Below, in pieces: positions 42,738 through 54,185 of a DNA stretch of 64,000 bases; position 1 is the stretch's first letter; each line of letters starts with the position of its first letter. The notes beneath the pieces were generated by a model. It was not told where the DNA came from. It was given only the letters and a program-made list of their open reading frames with translations, and ran no database searches. Both the position numbers and the translations under genes were made by a program. This DNA comes from Streptomyces flaveus. Its GTDB lineage: Bacteria > Actinomycetota > Actinomycetes > Streptomycetales > Streptomycetaceae. Where the stretch lies: positions 62,001 to 126,000 of the forward strand of contig NZ_BMPQ01000017.1 in assembly GCF_014647675.1 (NCBI RefSeq), written 5' to 3'.

Positions 42738-43343
42738 TCAGACCGTCCAGCCCGGTTCCAGTTCCACGATGGCGCCCGCGAGGGCCGCGACGTCCGCCTC
42801 GATCTGGGCCCGCAGGGCGAGCCGTTCGACGCGCTCGGCACGGTACTTGCCGTGCTCGGCGGCCGACTTCCACATCGACAGCACCAGGAACTCATGACCG
42901 GGTGCCTCACCGAACAGCCCGCGCACCATGCCGGGAGATCCGGCCATCGCCGGGTTCCACACCTTCTCCTGCATCAACGCGAAGTGCTCGGCCCTCTCTT
43001 CGTGGACGCGGCAGTGCGCCACCCGTACAAGGTCGGCGTCCGTGAAGCGCGGCTCGAAGCCGGTCTTCACGTCGAATCGATGATCGAAGAGTTTGACATG
43101 TGGATCCTTGAAGGTGCCGGACTGCGTCGCGGCCAGCCGGTCATGGGAGCGGGCCATGAAGGAGTCGTAGAACGCACGGCTCTCCCAGAAGGCGAAGACA
43201 TGGGCCACTCCGGGTCGCCCCCGGCTCCAGCCCCCGCCCTGCCCCCGGAACCCCGGCTCCCCCAGAAGCCCCGCCCATTTCCGCTGCCCCCGTTCAAAAC
43301 TGCGGCGGTCCACCACGGTGCAGCGAATCCACTTGACCAGCAC
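42738..43343 (-). CDS. YdbC-like DUF4937 protein
   Basis: About 201 residues starting at GTG 43341-43343 with VLVKWIRCTVVDRRSFERGQ. It contains two related halves of the dimeric ferredoxin-like (antibiotic-monooxygenase-like) fold. The second half includes LFGEAPGHEFLVLSMWKSAA and EHGKYRAERVERLA. Members are small cytosolic proteins of unknown role. The ribosome site is poor; a start further upstream is possible. It is divergent from the small TerD gene. Confidence 0.72.
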   Translation of the reverse strand: MLVKWIRCTVVDRRSFERGQRKWAGLLGEPGFRGQGGGWSRGRPGVAHVFAFWESRAFYDSFMARSHDRLAATQSGTFKDPHVKLFDHRFDVKTGFEPRFTDADLVRVAHCRVHEERAEHFALMQEKVWNPAMAGSPGMVRGLFGEAPGHEFLVLSMWKSAAEHGKYRAERVERLALRAQIEADVAALAGAIVELEPGWTV

Positions 43344-43496
43344 CGCGCCATCGTAAGGCCACAGAACGTGGCCTCGGTCACGCTCTGGCGGAGTACATCC
43401 GCGCGAGCGCCCCCAGGTGCGTGACACGATGGACAACACGCTTCAGCTGCCCGCCAGTTGGAGCGACTGTCACAGGGGACCAGGAGGGGAGATCTG

Positions 43497-44030
43497 GTGA
43501 ACGGCCTCAGCAAGGGCATCAGCAAGGTCGAGGTCGCGGTGAAGTGGGACCCGAGTCCCTCCGGTGAGCCACCCACCGATCTCGACCTCGTCGCCGCGAC
43601 CTACTTGGCGACGAGCACACACGAAAACCCCGACTACGTAGTGCACTTCGACAGCCGATCCCCGGACGGCACCATCACCCTCAACCGGGACAGCAAGGAC
43701 GGCAAGGGCTTCGGCTGGGACGAGGTGATGACCCTGGAGCTCACCCGTCTCGACAAGCGGTACGCGCGCGTTGTCGTCGGCGTCTGCATCCAGCAGCGCT
43801 CCGGGCCGAGGACCTTCGTCGGGGTGCACCACCCCTCGCTGCGCATCAGCGAGGGCTATACCGTCCTGTTCGAGGACGACTTCGGCGGCATACTGGGAGC
43901 GACGTCCGCGACAGTCGCCGAGTTCGTACGCGACGACTCCGGAGAGTGGGATTTCCACCCCGGCGTCCGAGGCTTCGACACGGACCCGGCATCCTTCGCC
44001 AGGACCATGGGCAGCCGCCACGATTCCTGA
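43497..44030 (+). CDS. Small TerD-domain protein
   Basis: 177 residues, a single TerD domain: KVEVAVKWDPSPSG, then PPTDLDLVAATYLA, VHFDSRSPDGTITLNRDSKD and GKGFGWDEVM. The Asp residues of the Ca-binding sites (DLDL, NRDSKDGKG) are present. GTG at 43497 after AGGAGGGGAG. This type is conserved beside nrdJ in streptomycetes and linked to stress and differentiation in the family. It ends at a 20-bp hairpin. Confidence 0.85.
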   Translation: MNGLSKGISKVEVAVKWDPSPSGEPPTDLDLVAATYLATSTHENPDYVVHFDSRSPDGTITLNRDSKDGKGFGWDEVMTLELTRLDKRYARVVVGVCIQQRSGPRTFVGVHHPSLRISEGYTVLFEDDFGGILGATSATVAEFVRDDSGEWDFHPGVRGFDTDPASFARTMGSRHDS

Positions 44031-44040
44031 CCCGCTCAGA

Positions 44041-44083
44041 CCGTGAGGGGCGGTACGGCCTGTGGCCGTACCGCCCCTCACGG
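44041..44083. terminator. Perfect 20-bp hairpin between TerD gene and nrdJ
   Basis: CCGTGAGGGGCGGTACGGCC (44041-44060) pairs with 44064-44083 around TGT. It serves both convergent genes. Confidence 0.9.
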
Positions 44084-44091
44084 TGTGTGGA

Positions 44092-46995
<2,904 letters not shown>

Positions 46996-47145
46996 GCCGC
47001 CTCCCTGTATCGGGCCAAAACGCCCTGAAGTGCCTCGTTCTTCCCGGGGCACGTGTGTGTCTGGTGTTGCGCGCAGCGCATACGCGACCGCTCGCAACAG
47101 GTCTCTGAATCGCCGCCGACCGGCCGACGCGGGTCGGCCCGCTCG

Positions 47146-47697
47146 TCAGTCGCCGGCGCCTGCGGGCACGGGGGCTTCGGCAGTCCCTCCGGACCCGCGG
47201 TCGCTTCCCTGGCGCCCCTCGCCCGCGTCATCGTCGTCCGCGGCGGGGCGCTGCGTCTGTTCCCTGAGTTCCGCGATGGCGGCCTCGAAGTCCTCCGGCG
47301 AGTCGAACGCCCGGTAGACGGACGCGAACCGCAGATAGGCCACGAGGTCCAGCTCCTGCAGCGGGCCGAGAATGGCCAGCCCCACGTCGTGGGTGGTCAG
47401 TTCGGCGCTTCCGGTGGCCCGCACCGCCTCCTCGACCCGCTGGCCGAGCTGGGCGAGTGCGTCCTCGGTGACAGGCCGTCCCTGGCAGGCCTTGCGGACG
47501 CCATTGATGACCTTGGTACGACTGAAGGGTTCGGTGACTCCGGACCGCTTGACCACCATGAGCGAACACGTCTCCACCGTCGTGAATCGACGGGAGCAGT
47601 CCGGACACTGGCGGCGCCTGCGGATCGACGTACCGTCATCGGTCGTACGGCTGTCGACGACACGGCTGTCGGGGTGCCTGCAGAAGGGGCAGTGCAT
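47146..47697 (-). CDS. nrdR: Transcriptional repressor of ribonucleotide reductase genes
   Basis: 183 residues. The zinc ribbon MHCPFCRHPDSRV...CPDCSRRF is at the N-terminus. An ATP-cone follows (about 50-135, VVKRSG.TEPFSRTKVINGV), which senses ATP/dATP. A disordered acidic tail beyond about 150 is longer than usual. ATG 47695-47697. A NrdR-box-like site lies upstream. Confidence 0.95.
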   Translation of the reverse strand: MHCPFCRHPDSRVVDSRTTDDGTSIRRRRQCPDCSRRFTTVETCSLMVVKRSGVTEPFSRTKVINGVRKACQGRPVTEDALAQLGQRVEEAVRATGSAELTTHDVGLAILGPLQELDLVAYLRFASVYRAFDSPEDFEAAIAELREQTQRPAADDDDAGEGRQGSDRGSGGTAEAPVPAGAGD

Positions 47698-47839
47698 CGA
47701 ACTCCAACCCTCCTTCACAGCACGACTCAATAGCCTCGACAGGCCACTTGGGCCCCTCGAAGCAGTCCCCAGCATAGGCGATGATCAGACCCCGGAGGAC
47801 CCGGGGGACCACAACTTCTGGGCTGCTATTGCCATCCAA

Positions 47840-47855
47840 CCACTAGATCTGGGGT
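47840..47855 (-). promoter_or_regulatory. Candidate NrdR box
   Basis: The minus strand reads ACCCCAGATCTAGTGG, agreeing at about 11 of 16 positions with the NrdR-box consensus acaCwAtATaTwGtgt. A weaker match (47808-47823) lies 32 bp away, the three-turn spacing typical for paired boxes. The gap 47698-48229 otherwise holds only the divergent nrdR and lexA promoters. Confidence 0.5.
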
Positions 47856-48154
47856 TTGGTCGTAAATTTTCCTCGCGTGCGCGTGTCGCTTCCCCCCGAG
47901 CGCGCATGGCACATCGATCTCGACATGTGCCGCACACCCATACCGGCGCCGGGGCCTGCGGGGATAACGTGGGCGCCGCACGACAGGGGCCGGTACCCGG
48001 TTGACGGGACACCGGGTGGCAGACTGGGCGCCGACCCACGAGGTCATCGCCCCGGCGGCGAAGAGTACAGCGATCAGCCGTTTTGTCCGCCAGATGCAGT
48101 GTTGGTCATACACCCAAACACATGATCACGCCAGGCGATTCGCAATCTTTCACT

Positions 48155-48168
48155 CGAACGTGTGTTTG
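48155..48168 (+). promoter_or_regulatory. LexA (SOS) box of lexA
   Basis: CGAACGTGTGTTTG fits every position of the Gram-positive SOS-box consensus CGAACRNRYGTTYG. It lies 62 bp upstream of the lexA GTG, indicating autorepression. Confidence 0.9.
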
Positions 48169-48229
48169 GCGCAACCTTTCGAAAGCAACTACCGTTGTCC
48201 AGCAGGGAGACGAACGAGAGGGGCCAACC

Positions 48230-49012
48230 GTGACCACCACCGCAGACAGCGCCACCATCACTGCCCAGGACCGCTCCCAGGGCCGACTCGAGCCGGTGCA
48301 TGCCATGAATGAAGCATTGAATCAGGAGGGACCCAAGCCCACGCGCTCCCTGCCGGGCCGACCTCCGGGAATCCGGGCGGACAGCTCCGGACTCACCGAC
48401 CGGCAGCGCCGGGTGATCGAGGTCATCAGGGACTCCGTGCAGCGGCGCGGGTACCCGCCGTCGATGCGGGAGATCGGGCAGGCCGTGGGCCTCTCCAGCA
48501 CCTCCTCGGTCGCACACCAACTGATGGCACTCGAACGCAAGGGTTTCCTGCGGCGCGACCCGCACCGGCCCCGTGCCTACGAGGTCCGAGGGTCCGACCA
48601 GTCCACCGTCCAGCCCACCGACACGGCGGGCAAGCCGGCCGCGTCGTATGTCCCGCTGGTCGGCCGAATCGCCGCCGGTGGCCCGATCCTCGCCGAGGAG
48701 TCGGTCGAGGACGTGTTCCCGCTGCCCCGACAGCTGGTCGGGGACGGCGAGCTGTTCGTCCTGAAGGTCGTCGGTGACTCGATGATCGAGGCCGCGATCT
48801 GCGACGGGGACTGGGTGACGGTCCGCCGCCAGCCGGTCGCCGAGAACGGCGACATCGTGGCCGCGATGCTGGACGGCGAGGCCACGGTCAAGCGCTTCAA
48901 GCGCGAGAACGGCCATGTGTGGCTGCTGCCCCACAACTCCGCGTACCAGCCGATTCCCGGCGACGAGGCGACCATCCTCGGCAAGGTCGTGGCGGTGCTG
49001 CGGCGGGTGTGA
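48230..49012 (+). CDS. lexA: SOS repressor LexA
   Basis: 260 residues. The winged HTH (about 55-120) reads LTDRQRRVIEVIRDSVQRRG, MREIGQAVGLSSTSSVAHQL. The autocleavage Ala-Gly site is in VGRIAAGGPI. The Ser nucleophile is GDSMIEA and the Lys is ATVKRF, so self-cleavage is intact. GTG start 48230 with GAGAGG upstream. The N-terminal 50 residues extend beyond E. coli LexA, as is usual in streptomycetes. Confidence 0.96.
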   Translation: MTTTADSATITAQDRSQGRLEPVHAMNEALNQEGPKPTRSLPGRPPGIRADSSGLTDRQRRVIEVIRDSVQRRGYPPSMREIGQAVGLSSTSSVAHQLMALERKGFLRRDPHRPRAYEVRGSDQSTVQPTDTAGKPAASYVPLVGRIAAGGPILAEESVEDVFPLPRQLVGDGELFVLKVVGDSMIEAAICDGDWVTVRRQPVAENGDIVAAMLDGEATVKRFKRENGHVWLLPHNSAYQPIPGDEATILGKVVAVLRRV

Positions 49013-49048
49013 GTACCCGCGGGCGGAACACCCTCCGCCCCCTGATCC

Positions 49049-49119
49049 GGGCCCCGGAACCACCTGCGCCGGTTTCGGGGCCCTGTGCTGTGCCCGGCCG
49101 ATGCCGGGGACAGCACAGT
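49049..49119. terminator. Two tandem hairpins between lexA and dinG
   Basis: GGGCCCCGGAACC (49049-49061) pairs with 49071-49083 (one mismatch). Then CTGTGCTGTGCCCGG pairs with CCGGGGACAGCACAG (about 49083-49119). They insulate convergent genes. Confidence 0.75.
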
Positions 49120-49122
49120 CGT

Positions 49123-51099
49123 CTACTCGCTCTCTGCCTTCCGTGCCGCCTCGTCGATCGTGGCCAGCGACCGCCGTACCTGGTTACGGTCCGTCGTGTA
49201 CCAGAAGTCGGGCAGTGACGCCTTCAGATAGCTGCCGTAACGGGCCGTGGCCAGGCGCTGGTCCAGTACGGCTACTACGCCGCGATCCCCCATCGCTCGT
49301 ACGAGACGGCCGGCGCCCTGGGCCATGAGCAGTGCCGCGTGCGTGGCGGCGACGGCCATGAAGCCGTTGCCTCCGGCGTCCTCGACGGCCTTCTGGCGGG
49401 CGCTCATCAGCGGGTCGTCCGGGCGTGGGAAGGGGATCTTGTCCATGACGACCAACTGGCAGCTGGCGCCGGGGACATCGACGCCCTGCCAGAGCGAGAG
49501 AGTGCCGAAGAGGCAGGTTTTCGGGTCGGCCGCGAAGTTCTTGATCAGCTCGCCCAGGGTCTCCTCGCCCTGGAGGAGGATAGGGAACTCGGGGATGCGT
49601 GAGCGTAGTTCCTCGGCCGCCAGTTGAGCGGCCCGCATCGACGAGAAGAGTCCGAGCGTCCGGCCGCCCGCCGCCTGGATCAGCTCCGTCAGCTCGTTCA
49701 GCATGTCCGTGCGGTCGCCGTCGCGTGCGGGACGCGACAGATGCTTGGCGACGTACAGGATGCCCTGCTTCGGGTAGTCGAAGGGTGAGCCGACATCGAC
49801 GCCCTTCCACTGCGGGACGTCCTCGCCCTCCGTGCCCTCGGGAGCCAGCCCCAGCGAGGCCCCGATTCCGTTGAAGTCGCCGCCGAGCTTCAGTGTCGCC
49901 GAGGTGAGGACCACGGAACGGTCCCCGAAGAGCTTCTCTCTGAGGAGGCCCGACACGGACATCGGCGCTACGCGCAGGGAGGCTCCGAAGCGGTCATGGC
50001 GCTCGTACCAGACGACGTCCCACTCGGAGCCGTTCGTGATCCGCTCGGCCACGTCGTGGATCGACTCCACGGAGGCGAGTGCCTGTTTGCGTACCGCGTC
50101 CTCGTCGCCGACGGACTTGTCGCGTGTCGCCCCCATCGCCGAGATCACCGTACGGGCGGCGTCGCGCAGTGCCATCAGCGCGTACCCGAGGTCCTCCGGG
50201 ATCTCCTCCAGGCGGCCCGGCAGGGCCAGCTCCATCAGGCGCTCGAAGCCCTCGGCGGCGGTCTGGAGCTGGTCGGCCGCCTTCTCGTTGACGAGCTTCG
50301 CGGCGCGGCGCACGGCTCGGTTGACCTGGCCGGGAGTGAGCTCGCCGGTCGCGACTCCGGTGACGCGAGAGACCAGCTCATGGGCCTCGTCGACGATCAG
50401 CACCTCGTGCTGCGGCAGGATCGGGGCGTCGTCGATGGCGTCGATCGCGAGAAGCGCGTGGTTGGTGACGACGACCTCGGCGAGTTTGGCCCGCTCGCGG
50501 GCCATCTCGGCGAAGCACTCTGCGCCGTACGCACACTTCGAGGCGCCCAGGCATTCCCTGGACGACACGGAGATCTGCGACCAGGCCCGGTCGGAGACTC
50601 CGGGGGTGAGGTCGTCGCGGTCGCCGGTCTCGGTGTCGTCCGCCCAGTCCCGCAGCCGCAGCAGGTCCTGGCCCAGCTTGCTGGTGGGCGCGGCCGCCTC
50701 GAACTGATCGAAGAGGCCCTCCTCCTCGTCCTGCGGCATGCCCTCATGGAGGCGGTGCAGGCACATGTAGTTCGACCGGCCCTTGAGCATCGCGAACTCG
50801 GGGCGGCGGCGCAGCAGCGGATGCAGCGCGTCGACCGTGCGCGGAAGGTCCCGCTCCACGAGCTGCCGCTGGAGCGCCAGGGTGGCCGTCGCCACGACGA
50901 CTCTCTCCCCGTGTGCGAGCGCGGGCACCAGGTAGCCGAGCGACTTGCCGGTGCCGGTGCCCGCCTGGACCAGCAGATGGGAGCCGGCGTCGATGGCCTC
51001 CGCGACGGCTTCGGCCATGGTCACCTGGCCAGGGCGCTCCGTACCGCCGACGGCTGTGACGGCGGCATGCAGGAGTTCAGGGAGTGAGTGCTCTGTCAT
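49123..51099 (-). CDS. dinG: DinG-type Fe-S ATP-dependent DNA helicase
   Basis: 658 residues of the XPD/DinG superfamily. Walker A QAGTGTGKSLGY, DEAH box LIVDEAHEL, and a four-Cys iron-sulphur region between them (MCLHRLHEG, CLGASKCAYGAECF). The C-terminal helicase domain has GTLSLWQGVDVPG and QGAGRLVRA. It unwinds DNA and R-loops 5' to 3'. ATG 51097-51099. No SOS box was seen upstream, unlike the classical E. coli dinG. Confidence 0.9.
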   Translation of the reverse strand: MTEHSLPELLHAAVTAVGGTERPGQVTMAEAVAEAIDAGSHLLVQAGTGTGKSLGYLVPALAHGERVVVATATLALQRQLVERDLPRTVDALHPLLRRRPEFAMLKGRSNYMCLHRLHEGMPQDEEEGLFDQFEAAAPTSKLGQDLLRLRDWADDTETGDRDDLTPGVSDRAWSQISVSSRECLGASKCAYGAECFAEMARERAKLAEVVVTNHALLAIDAIDDAPILPQHEVLIVDEAHELVSRVTGVATGELTPGQVNRAVRRAAKLVNEKAADQLQTAAEGFERLMELALPGRLEEIPEDLGYALMALRDAARTVISAMGATRDKSVGDEDAVRKQALASVESIHDVAERITNGSEWDVVWYERHDRFGASLRVAPMSVSGLLREKLFGDRSVVLTSATLKLGGDFNGIGASLGLAPEGTEGEDVPQWKGVDVGSPFDYPKQGILYVAKHLSRPARDGDRTDMLNELTELIQAAGGRTLGLFSSMRAAQLAAEELRSRIPEFPILLQGEETLGELIKNFAADPKTCLFGTLSLWQGVDVPGASCQLVVMDKIPFPRPDDPLMSARQKAVEDAGGNGFMAVAATHAALLMAQGAGRLVRAMGDRGVVAVLDQRLATARYGSYLKASLPDFWYTTDRNQVRRSLATIDEAARKAESE

Positions 51100-51237
51100 A
51101 GCGCGTCCACCCTACGGCGCCGCACTGACACCCGGGCGATCAATGCCGGGGTCGGGCGTGCGATCAAGCGGCCGGGAACCGGATCGGGTTCGACTGGGAA
51201 CCGGATCGGGTCGAGCGGTGTACCAGAAGTGATGGCG

Positions 51238-52050
51238 CTACAGCACATCGCGCAGGGCCCGGTCTCGGACCATGAGGGCGGCCCGTTTGTCGGGCAGGTC
51301 GACCTCGGCGGAGAACCGGAAGCCGGCGCTCAGGAAGGCGGACACGGAGGGAGTGTTGCGAAGATCGGGTTCCGCGACGACGCGTGCGCACGAGGGGCGC
51401 CGGTCGAGTACGAGGTCGGAGACGGCTCTGAGCAGTGTTGAGCCAAGTCCCCGACCGCGGTTGGCGACAGCACCGATGAGGAGGTGGATTCCGGTGTCAT
51501 GGAGACGAGCGGGATAGTGGCGGGCCAGTGGGTCGAGGTCCGCACGGTAGATCTCCCAGTAGCTCATCGGCGTGCCGTCCAGCACGCCGAGACAGGGAAC
51601 GCTGCGGCCGTCCCCGTCGAGCTGGGCACTCAGGTGATTCGCGGTGACCGTCTCGGGTCCGGCCAGCTCCCAGAACGCCGCGACGGCGGGGTCATTCATC
51701 CAGCGGCTGATGAGCGTCAGGTCACGGTCGATGCGTACGGGGACGAGGTGGAGCAGGCCGGCGGGGCTGGCGATGGGACCCCATCCGCCGATGCCGTCGA
51801 GCAGGTCGTCACCGGTCGGGGTGACGGTCGGGGTGACGGGGTCGGGCTTCGCCGTGCTCTTCCCTCCGCCCTGTTCCGCTGCGCGCTCGGCTGCCCTGGC
51901 TGCTTCGGCTTCCTCGGCGAAGAGCGCGACGAGTTCGTCGGGCAGACGCAGGTCGAGTGTGTCCTGGCTGTCCGCGTCCGGGCCCGTGTCGCTGCCGAGG
52001 GAGGTGATGGGGGCGGAACCGGCGTCGGTGCTCGCATCGGTGGGAGGCAC
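51238..52050 (-). CDS. GNAT acyltransferase of a siderophore operon
   Basis: 270 residues. A disordered head (1-85) precedes a GNAT domain of the IucB/RhbD/AlcB type: LTLISRWMNDPAVAAFWELA, SYWEIYRADLDPLARHY, and LLIGAVANRGRGLGSTLLRA (acyl-CoA loop). Members acylate an N-hydroxylated diamine for siderophore assembly. GTG 52048-52050 after GAGAGGAGC. It lies 39 bp downstream of the IucA/IucC-type gene on the same strand. Confidence 0.85.
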   Translation of the reverse strand: MPPTDASTDAGSAPITSLGSDTGPDADSQDTLDLRLPDELVALFAEEAEAARAAERAAEQGGGKSTAKPDPVTPTVTPTGDDLLDGIGGWGPIASPAGLLHLVPVRIDRDLTLISRWMNDPAVAAFWELAGPETVTANHLSAQLDGDGRSVPCLGVLDGTPMSYWEIYRADLDPLARHYPARLHDTGIHLLIGAVANRGRGLGSTLLRAVSDLVLDRRPSCARVVAEPDLRNTPSVSAFLSAGFRFSAEVDLPDKRAALMVRDRALRDVL

Positions 52051-52089
52051 GGCGACGCTCCTCTCAGGAGATGGGGTGGGTCATGTTCC

Positions 52090-54024
52090 TCAGGAATGAA
52101 GGGGGTTGGGGATGGTGACGTAGACGGACTGGGTGTCGACCGGGCCGATGAGTTCGTCGAGCCCGTGCAGCCGGGTCAGCAGGTTGGCCTTGCAGCGCAG
52201 GACGGGTGAGTCGAGCAGACAGGCGGGCAGGGGTGTACGCAGTCGTGCGGGGCCGGAGGCGACGTCGGCGAGGAAGTGGCGGAAGGCGGCGAGCAACAGC
52301 CGCTCGTCGGCGAGGTGTTGGGAGCCGAAGGCGCCGATGAGGCCGAGCACGTTGTTGATGGCGAGGTAGTAGGCGAAGCGTTCGTCGGTGACCTCGTCGG
52401 AGACGAAGGTGTCGCTGTGCTCGCCGATGCCGGGGAGCCGTTTGTCCAGCTCCGTGCGCCGGGACTCGCGGAAGTAGTAGCCCTGGTTGTCGCGGTAGCG
52501 GCCACCGACGGGCCAGCCCTGCGGGTCCAGCAGGACCAGGGTGTTCTGCTGGTGGGCCTCCAGCGCGATGCCCGCCTCGCTGTCCAGCCAGAGGACGGGG
52601 CGGATCACCTGTTCCAGGTAGCGGAGGAACCACTCGGTGGTGACAGCGCCGCGTGAGCGTCCGGTGTGCCCGGCGAGGCGGGTGACGATCTCGGTGAGCC
52701 GTGATCGCATCGTGGGCCTGCCCTGCCCGGAGCCGGACGGTTCGCCGGGCGGGTCCTGAGGCCTGACCGAGACGAGCCCGGCGATACAGGAGACGGAGTC
52801 CGTCGGCGTGAACGGGTTGTGGCGGATCATCACGTCGAGCCCGGGCACGGGGTTGCCGTCCGGGTCGTCGACGGCGAGCCAGGCCGGGTCGCGGACGATG
52901 TCGAAGCCCGGGTGCGCCGCCCGCCACTGTTCGGCGAGGCCTGCACGCAGCAGGCGGTGGACTTCGACACCGCGGTGGAGTTCCTTGCGGAGGTTCTCCC
53001 GGCGGGAGTTGGTGATGCACAGGCCCAGCGAAAGCTTCAGCATCGCGGGGGCGCCGGGGCGGTAGAGGGTGCGTACGGAGGAGGTGGGGTGCCAGGCGTC
53101 GCCATGGGGACCGAGGTCCTGGAGCAGACCGGCGTCCAGAAGTTGCGCCGTTGCGGAGCGGTGGCGGACCTCGCGGATCTGCCAGGGGTGCATCGGGAGC
53201 GCGGCGTACCCGTCGGGCAGCGGCAGTCCGGGGCCGGCGAGCCGGGCGGTGAGTTGCTGAGCGGGTACGGGGCGGCCACGCTCGGTCCAGGCCGAGTCGG
53301 TGGCGAGTACGGAGGGGGCGACAGCCATCCAGTGCGGGGGGAAGGAGCCGCGTGACTCGGGTGAGTAGAGCCGGGTTTCGGCCTCGGAGAGTCCCTCGCG
53401 GCTCTTCGGGGTGGGGTGCAGCGGGTGACCGAGCACGAGCGACTGTTCGGCGGAGAGGAAGAGGTCCGGGCCGTCGGCGGGGTGCTCCCTGCGGTCGCTG
53501 ATGAACAGGACGGTGCGCTGAGCGGAGTCGGCCACGCGGCGCACCAAATCACCGCTGTCGTCGGCCCTGGCCTCCGCCCTGCCCTCCGTACCGTCCGCCT
53601 GGGTCTCTCGTCCGAGGAGCGCCGCCAGCGTGGCCGCGTCTGTGGGGGGTGCCTGATGGGGGGCGTCGGAAAGGTGGGGGAGGCCGAAGCGGTGCCAGCC
53701 TGTCGGGGACCAGTAGTGCACCGGGACGACCAGGGCAGTGCCGCTGGCCGGGAGTTGGATGCGGAGGATGCCGTCCTTCGGAGCGGCGAGGTCGTTTTCC
53801 CGTACCCAGCAGCGCAGCAGGTTCTCCATGGCTGCCGCCTGGGCCGCGGTGTGCGGATCGGGGTGGTCCAGCGGATCCAGGCCGGCGGCGGCACCGCGCA
53901 GCCGTGCGGAGTCCCCTGGCGCGGGCCCGGGCCGTCCCTGCTGCCCAGGGATGGATTCTGCGCCCGGGCCCGGCTCGACGGTACGGGTGTCGGTGTGGCT
54001 GTGGGGTGCAGGGATGGCGTTCAA
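52090..54024 (-). CDS. IucA/IucC-type NIS siderophore synthetase
   Basis: 644 residues. The ATP/carboxylate-binding N-lobe contains MHPWQIREVRH and LKLSLGLCITNSRR. The C-terminal FhuF/IucA region has LEAHQQNTLVLLDPQG and RDNQGYYFRES. It would couple a carboxylate such as citrate or succinate with an amine or alcohol, using ATP. TTG start (54022-54024) after AAGGAA; the first 60 residues are Pro/Gly-rich and may be dispensable. It is the middle gene of a three-gene operon. Confidence 0.9.
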   Translation of the reverse strand: MNAIPAPHSHTDTRTVEPGPGAESIPGQQGRPGPAPGDSARLRGAAAGLDPLDHPDPHTAAQAAAMENLLRCWVRENDLAAPKDGILRIQLPASGTALVVPVHYWSPTGWHRFGLPHLSDAPHQAPPTDAATLAALLGRETQADGTEGRAEARADDSGDLVRRVADSAQRTVLFISDRREHPADGPDLFLSAEQSLVLGHPLHPTPKSREGLSEAETRLYSPESRGSFPPHWMAVAPSVLATDSAWTERGRPVPAQQLTARLAGPGLPLPDGYAALPMHPWQIREVRHRSATAQLLDAGLLQDLGPHGDAWHPTSSVRTLYRPGAPAMLKLSLGLCITNSRRENLRKELHRGVEVHRLLRAGLAEQWRAAHPGFDIVRDPAWLAVDDPDGNPVPGLDVMIRHNPFTPTDSVSCIAGLVSVRPQDPPGEPSGSGQGRPTMRSRLTEIVTRLAGHTGRSRGAVTTEWFLRYLEQVIRPVLWLDSEAGIALEAHQQNTLVLLDPQGWPVGGRYRDNQGYYFRESRRTELDKRLPGIGEHSDTFVSDEVTDERFAYYLAINNVLGLIGAFGSQHLADERLLLAAFRHFLADVASGPARLRTPLPACLLDSPVLRCKANLLTRLHGLDELIGPVDTQSVYVTIPNPLHS

Positions 54025-54185
54025 GTGAGTTCCTTGGGAGGTGGTTCAGGGTCGTGTCGCGACGAACTGGGGTTGTTCCGGGCTTCGTTGGGCCTGGGCG
54101 TTTCGTGGTTGCTTCGGGTGATGTGATGTCGGCGTCCGAGTGGCGCCTGCGTGGAGGTCGGGCCGCTCGGCGACGCCCTGCGGTA

